Shown here in pieces: positions 6,928 to 8,965 of a stretch of DNA of 8,965 nt (position 1 is the first letter of the stretch; each line of letters begins with the position of its first letter). Under the pieces are notes generated by a model that was given only the letters and a program-made list of their open reading frames with translations, had not been told where the DNA came from and searched no databases. The position numbers and the translations under genes were made by a program. The DNA comes from Akkermansia muciniphila. GTDB taxonomy: Bacteria > Verrucomicrobiota > Verrucomicrobiia > Verrucomicrobiales > V1-33. The stretch lies in assembly GCA_943331195.2 (NCBI GenBank), contig CALQKQ020000124.1, forward strand, positions 1-8,965, given 5' to 3'.

Positions 6928-8965
6928 CTATTCTCCGCGGGCTTTGATTTCGATGAGCATTTGATTATTGTTGGTGTATTTGCCCATGACTTGGAGGAGT
7001 CGCTCGACGGCTTCTTGGGGGCGGTGGCCGGAGAGTCCGCGGCGGATGAGGTGGACTTTTTCGAGTTGGTGGGCGGGGAGGAGGAGCTCTTCGCGGCGGG
7101 TGCCGCTTTTGAAGATGTCGACGGCGGGGTAGACGTAGGCTTGGGAGATTTTGCGGTCGAGGACGAGCTCCATGTTGCCGGTGCCCTTGAATTCTTGGAA
7201 GATGAGGTCGTCGCCCTTGTTATTGGTTTCGACGAGGGCGGTGGCCATGATGGTGAGAGAACCGGCTTCGCGGGTGTTGCGGGCGGCGGCGAAGAGACGC
7301 CGGGGGGCTTCGAGGGCGCGGCTGTCGAGGCCGCCGGACATGGCTTTGCCGCCGCCTCCGCGCATGGCGTTGTTGAAGCCGCGGGCAAGGCGGGTGATGG
7401 AATCGAGAAGCATGAAGACGTGCTGACCGGCTTCGACAAGGCGTTTGGCGCGCTCGACGGCGAGGTGGGCCATGCGGATGTGGTTGCGGGGGTCTTGGTC
7501 GTTGCTGCTGGCCATGATTTCGGCACCGGGGAGGGCCCGGGCGATTTCGGTGACTTCTTCGGGGCGCTCGTCGACGAGGAGGACGATGACTTTGACGTCT
7601 TCGTAGTTGTGGAGGACAGCCTCGGCGATGTGTTGGAGGAAGGTAGTTTTGCCGGCGCGCGGCGGGGCCACGATGAGGCCGCGCTGGCCGCGTCCGATGG
7701 GGGAGATGAAGTCGATGAGGCGGGTGGTGTGGCGATTGGCCTCGGTTTCTAGGATGTAGCGCTTGTTGGGGTTGATGGCGGTCAACTCTTCAAAGAGGGG
7801 CAAGGTGCGGTAAGCGCTCGGGTCGAGGCCGTTGACTTTGAGGAGTTGGGTCACTTGGGGGCCGCGGCCGCCGCGCTGCATCATGCCATCGACCCAGACG
7901 CCTTCGCGGAGGCCGTGTTGGCGGACGAGGTCGGAGGAGATGAAGGGATCGGAGGGGGAGGGAACGAAGCCGCGGTTTTGAGGGCGGAGGAAGGCGAAGC
8001 CTTTGTCGGTGATCTCGAGGAGACCGGAACAGGGTTCGGGTGGGCTGAGGGGGATTTCTGGGCGAGGAGCGCGGGGTTCCCAGGAGCGGGGTTCGCTGCG
8101 GGAGTCGGGCCGGTGGTCGCTGCGGGGTTCGCTGCGGGGTTCGCGGAAATCGCGAGGCTCGCGGCGGTGATCGCGAGGATCACGGGGTTCGCGGCGGTGG
8201 TCTCGGGGATCGCGGGAATCGCTGCGCGGGTCGCGGGGTTCGCGGCGTTCGGGGGAATCGCTGCGAGGCTCGCGGGGGAAATCACTGCGAGGCTCGCGGG
8301 AATCACTGCGAGGCTCGCGGGAATCACTGCGGGGGTCACGGGAATCACTGCGGGGTTCGCGGGAATCGCTGCGTGGGTCGCGGCGTTCGGGGGATTCGGC
8401 TTCGGTGGGAGTGTGGCCTGGGGGGAGGGGACGGCCGAGGCGGTCCTGGAAGCGCTGTTGTTTTTGCTGTTTGAACTTTTCTTTGCGTTGTTTCCAGCGC
8501 TCCCATTTGGTGAGGCGGCGGGATTCGCCGTCGGGACCGGTTTCGCTATCGCTGGGAGGGGCGTTGGGGTCGCGAGGCGGGTAGGAGCGCTCTTGGCGAG
8601 GAGGGTAGGAGGAGGAGCGGTAGGAAGGGGGTTCGGCGGGAAGCTGGGCGGGGGTTTCCAGCGGGGGCAGGGAGGCCGCTTGAGCTTGGGGTTCCGGCTG
8701 GGGCCGCGTTTCGGCCTGGATTTCAGCCTGGGGCGGCACTTCGGCCTGCGGTGGGGCAGATTTGCGGGCGGGGGCGCGGCGGGGGCTGGGGGCTGGGGGG
8801 GTGATTTCGGGGAAAAGTTCGGGCTCGGCGGCGGGGGGCGCGGCTTTTTTGGCGGCGGCCTTGCGCGGGGCGCGGGCGGCTGGTGCTGCGACTGGCTCGG
8901 CGACTGGCGGAGTTGGGGGAGTTGGGGGAGCGGGCGCTGGGGCGGGAGTTGCGGCCTTGCGACTG
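6928..8965 (-). CDS. rho: Transcription termination factor Rho, long disordered N-terminus (5' partial)
   Basis: The frame is open to the window edge, so the start lies outside; 678 residues are visible (numbered from the edge) and the stop is TAG. Rho is the hexameric RNA-dependent ATPase helicase that ends untranslated transcripts in the cytoplasm. From about residue 312 to the end the protein matches the whole E. coli Rho RNA-binding and motor region in order and length. There is a cold-shock-like primary RNA-binding domain (about 312-377; GLLEITDKGFAFLR). Walker A is APPRAGKTT (433-441), and LLVDERPEEVTE is the segment holding the catalytic Glu. Walker B is VFMLLDSITRLAR (D521), followed by the Q-loop (GGGGKAMSGGLDSRAL). 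SGTRREELL carries the arginine finger (R623). Before this lie at least 310 low-complexity residues: an Ala/Pro/Lys stretch (1-75), a Pro/Gln/Tyr stretch, a basic helix-like segment (149-175, KWERWKQRKEKF) and an Arg/Asp/Glu/Ser/Pro repeat block (193-297). A GTG at 8739 could start translation, but the open, compositionally continuous upstream frame argues against it. Extended N-termini are common in Rho of several phyla. Confidence 0.97.
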   Translation of the reverse strand, partial: SRKAATPAPAPAPPTPPTPPVAEPVAAPAARAPRKAAAKKAAPPAAEPELFPEITPPAPSPRRAPARKSAPPQAEVPPQAEIQAETRPQPEPQAQAASLPPLETPAQLPAEPPSYRSSSYPPRQERSYPPRDPNAPPSDSETGPDGESRRLTKWERWKQRKEKFKQQKQQRFQDRLGRPLPPGHTPTEAESPERRDPRSDSREPRSDSRDPRSDSREPRSDSREPRSDFPREPRSDSPERREPRDPRSDSRDPRDHRREPRDPRDHRREPRDFREPRSEPRSDHRPDSRSEPRSWEPRAPRPEIPLSPPEPCSGLLEITDKGFAFLRPQNRGFVPSPSDPFISSDLVRQHGLREGVWVDGMMQRGGRGPQVTQLLKVNGLDPSAYRTLPLFEELTAINPNKRYILETEANRHTTRLIDFISPIGRGQRGLIVAPPRAGKTTFLQHIAEAVLHNYEDVKVIVLLVDERPEEVTEIARALPGAEIMASSNDQDPRNHIRMAHLAVERAKRLVEAGQHVFMLLDSITRLARGFNNAMRGGGGKAMSGGLDSRALEAPRRLFAAARNTREAGSLTIMATALVETNNKGDDLIFQEFKGTGNMELVLDRKISQAYVYPAVDIFKSGTRREELLLPAHQLEKVHLIRRGLSGHRPQEAVERLLQVMGKYTNNNQMLIEIKARGE
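8154..8213 (-). repeat. 30-bp tandem repeat inside rho (two copies)
   Basis: Two adjacent 30-bp units, 8154-8183 and 8184-8213, share the core cgcggcggtg and encode the ten-residue unit R-E-P-R-D-P-R-D-H-R twice. The copies differ at several bases, so they look older than the 21-bp array next to them. They are part of the same Arg/Asp-rich disordered block of Rho. Confidence 0.75.
8257..8385 (-). repeat. 21-bp tandem repeats inside rho (SDSREPR units)
   Basis: Five consecutive 21-bp units start at 8281, 8302, 8323, 8344 and 8365, each beginning atcactgcg or atcgctgcg on the plus strand. The first two are identical over all 21 bases and the others differ at a few positions. A related 24-bp unit precedes them at 8257. 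Because 21 is a multiple of three, the array keeps the reading frame and encodes seven-residue units of the form S-D-S-R-(E/D)-P-R. Slippage or recombination could change copy number without breaking rho. Confidence 0.9.

Noticed and set aside
8257..8385. CRISPR-like array from the regular repeats
   Set aside because: The repeats are 21 bp in direct tandem without spacers, and they are in frame inside rho.

Overview
The window is a GC-rich stretch (well above 60% G+C by eye). All four genes lie on the minus strand, so transcription runs from high to low coordinates. It reads as ordinary chromosome: there are no transposases, integrases, tRNAs, CRISPR arrays or phage genes. The best guess for the source is Verrucomicrobiota, with a related PVC-group bacterium possible. 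This rests on three things: a Rho factor with a very long low-complexity N-terminal extension; a secreted LamG/Ig/malectin-like mosaic protein ending in the 'NYRIDYS...W...YYRLRD' type of C-terminal beta domain common in that phylum; and paired secreted amidohydrolases with eroded metal sites. The taxonomic call is inference.

Layout in transcription order (right to left). (1) 8965-6928: transcription termination factor Rho, cut at its 5' end by the window edge. The conserved RNA-binding and ATPase core is complete. It is preceded by at least 310 residues of disordered Ala/Pro/Lys and Arg/Asp/Glu/Ser sequence, part of it encoded by 21-bp and 30-bp tandem DNA repeats. (2) After 51 bp, 6876-4369: an 835-residue secreted multidomain protein of unknown role, with Ig-like, LamG/concanavalin-like, Ig-like, SbsA-like Ig and malectin-like domains and a C-terminal beta domain. 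(3) After a 137-bp intergenic region with a 7-bp-stem hairpin and an AT-rich island, 4231-1319: a 970-residue secreted protein made of two amidohydrolase modules, the first with a degraded and the second with an intact metal site. (4) Overlapping it by 13 nt, 1331-54: a 425-residue secreted amidohydrolase-like protein that has lost its HxH metal motif.

The last two genes are almost certainly one translationally coupled unit and probably work together outside the cytoplasm. Together they give three amidohydrolase folds but apparently one competent active site. Rho is a core transcription gene and has no obvious functional link to its neighbours. The large mosaic protein is probably a surface or secreted binding protein.

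The coding strand is strongly C-rich and G-poor across the whole window. No convincing Shine-Dalgarno sequence precedes any of the three visible starts. I did not find a clearly new system. The most interesting items are the degenerate/intact amidohydrolase set and the repeat-built disordered extension of Rho.
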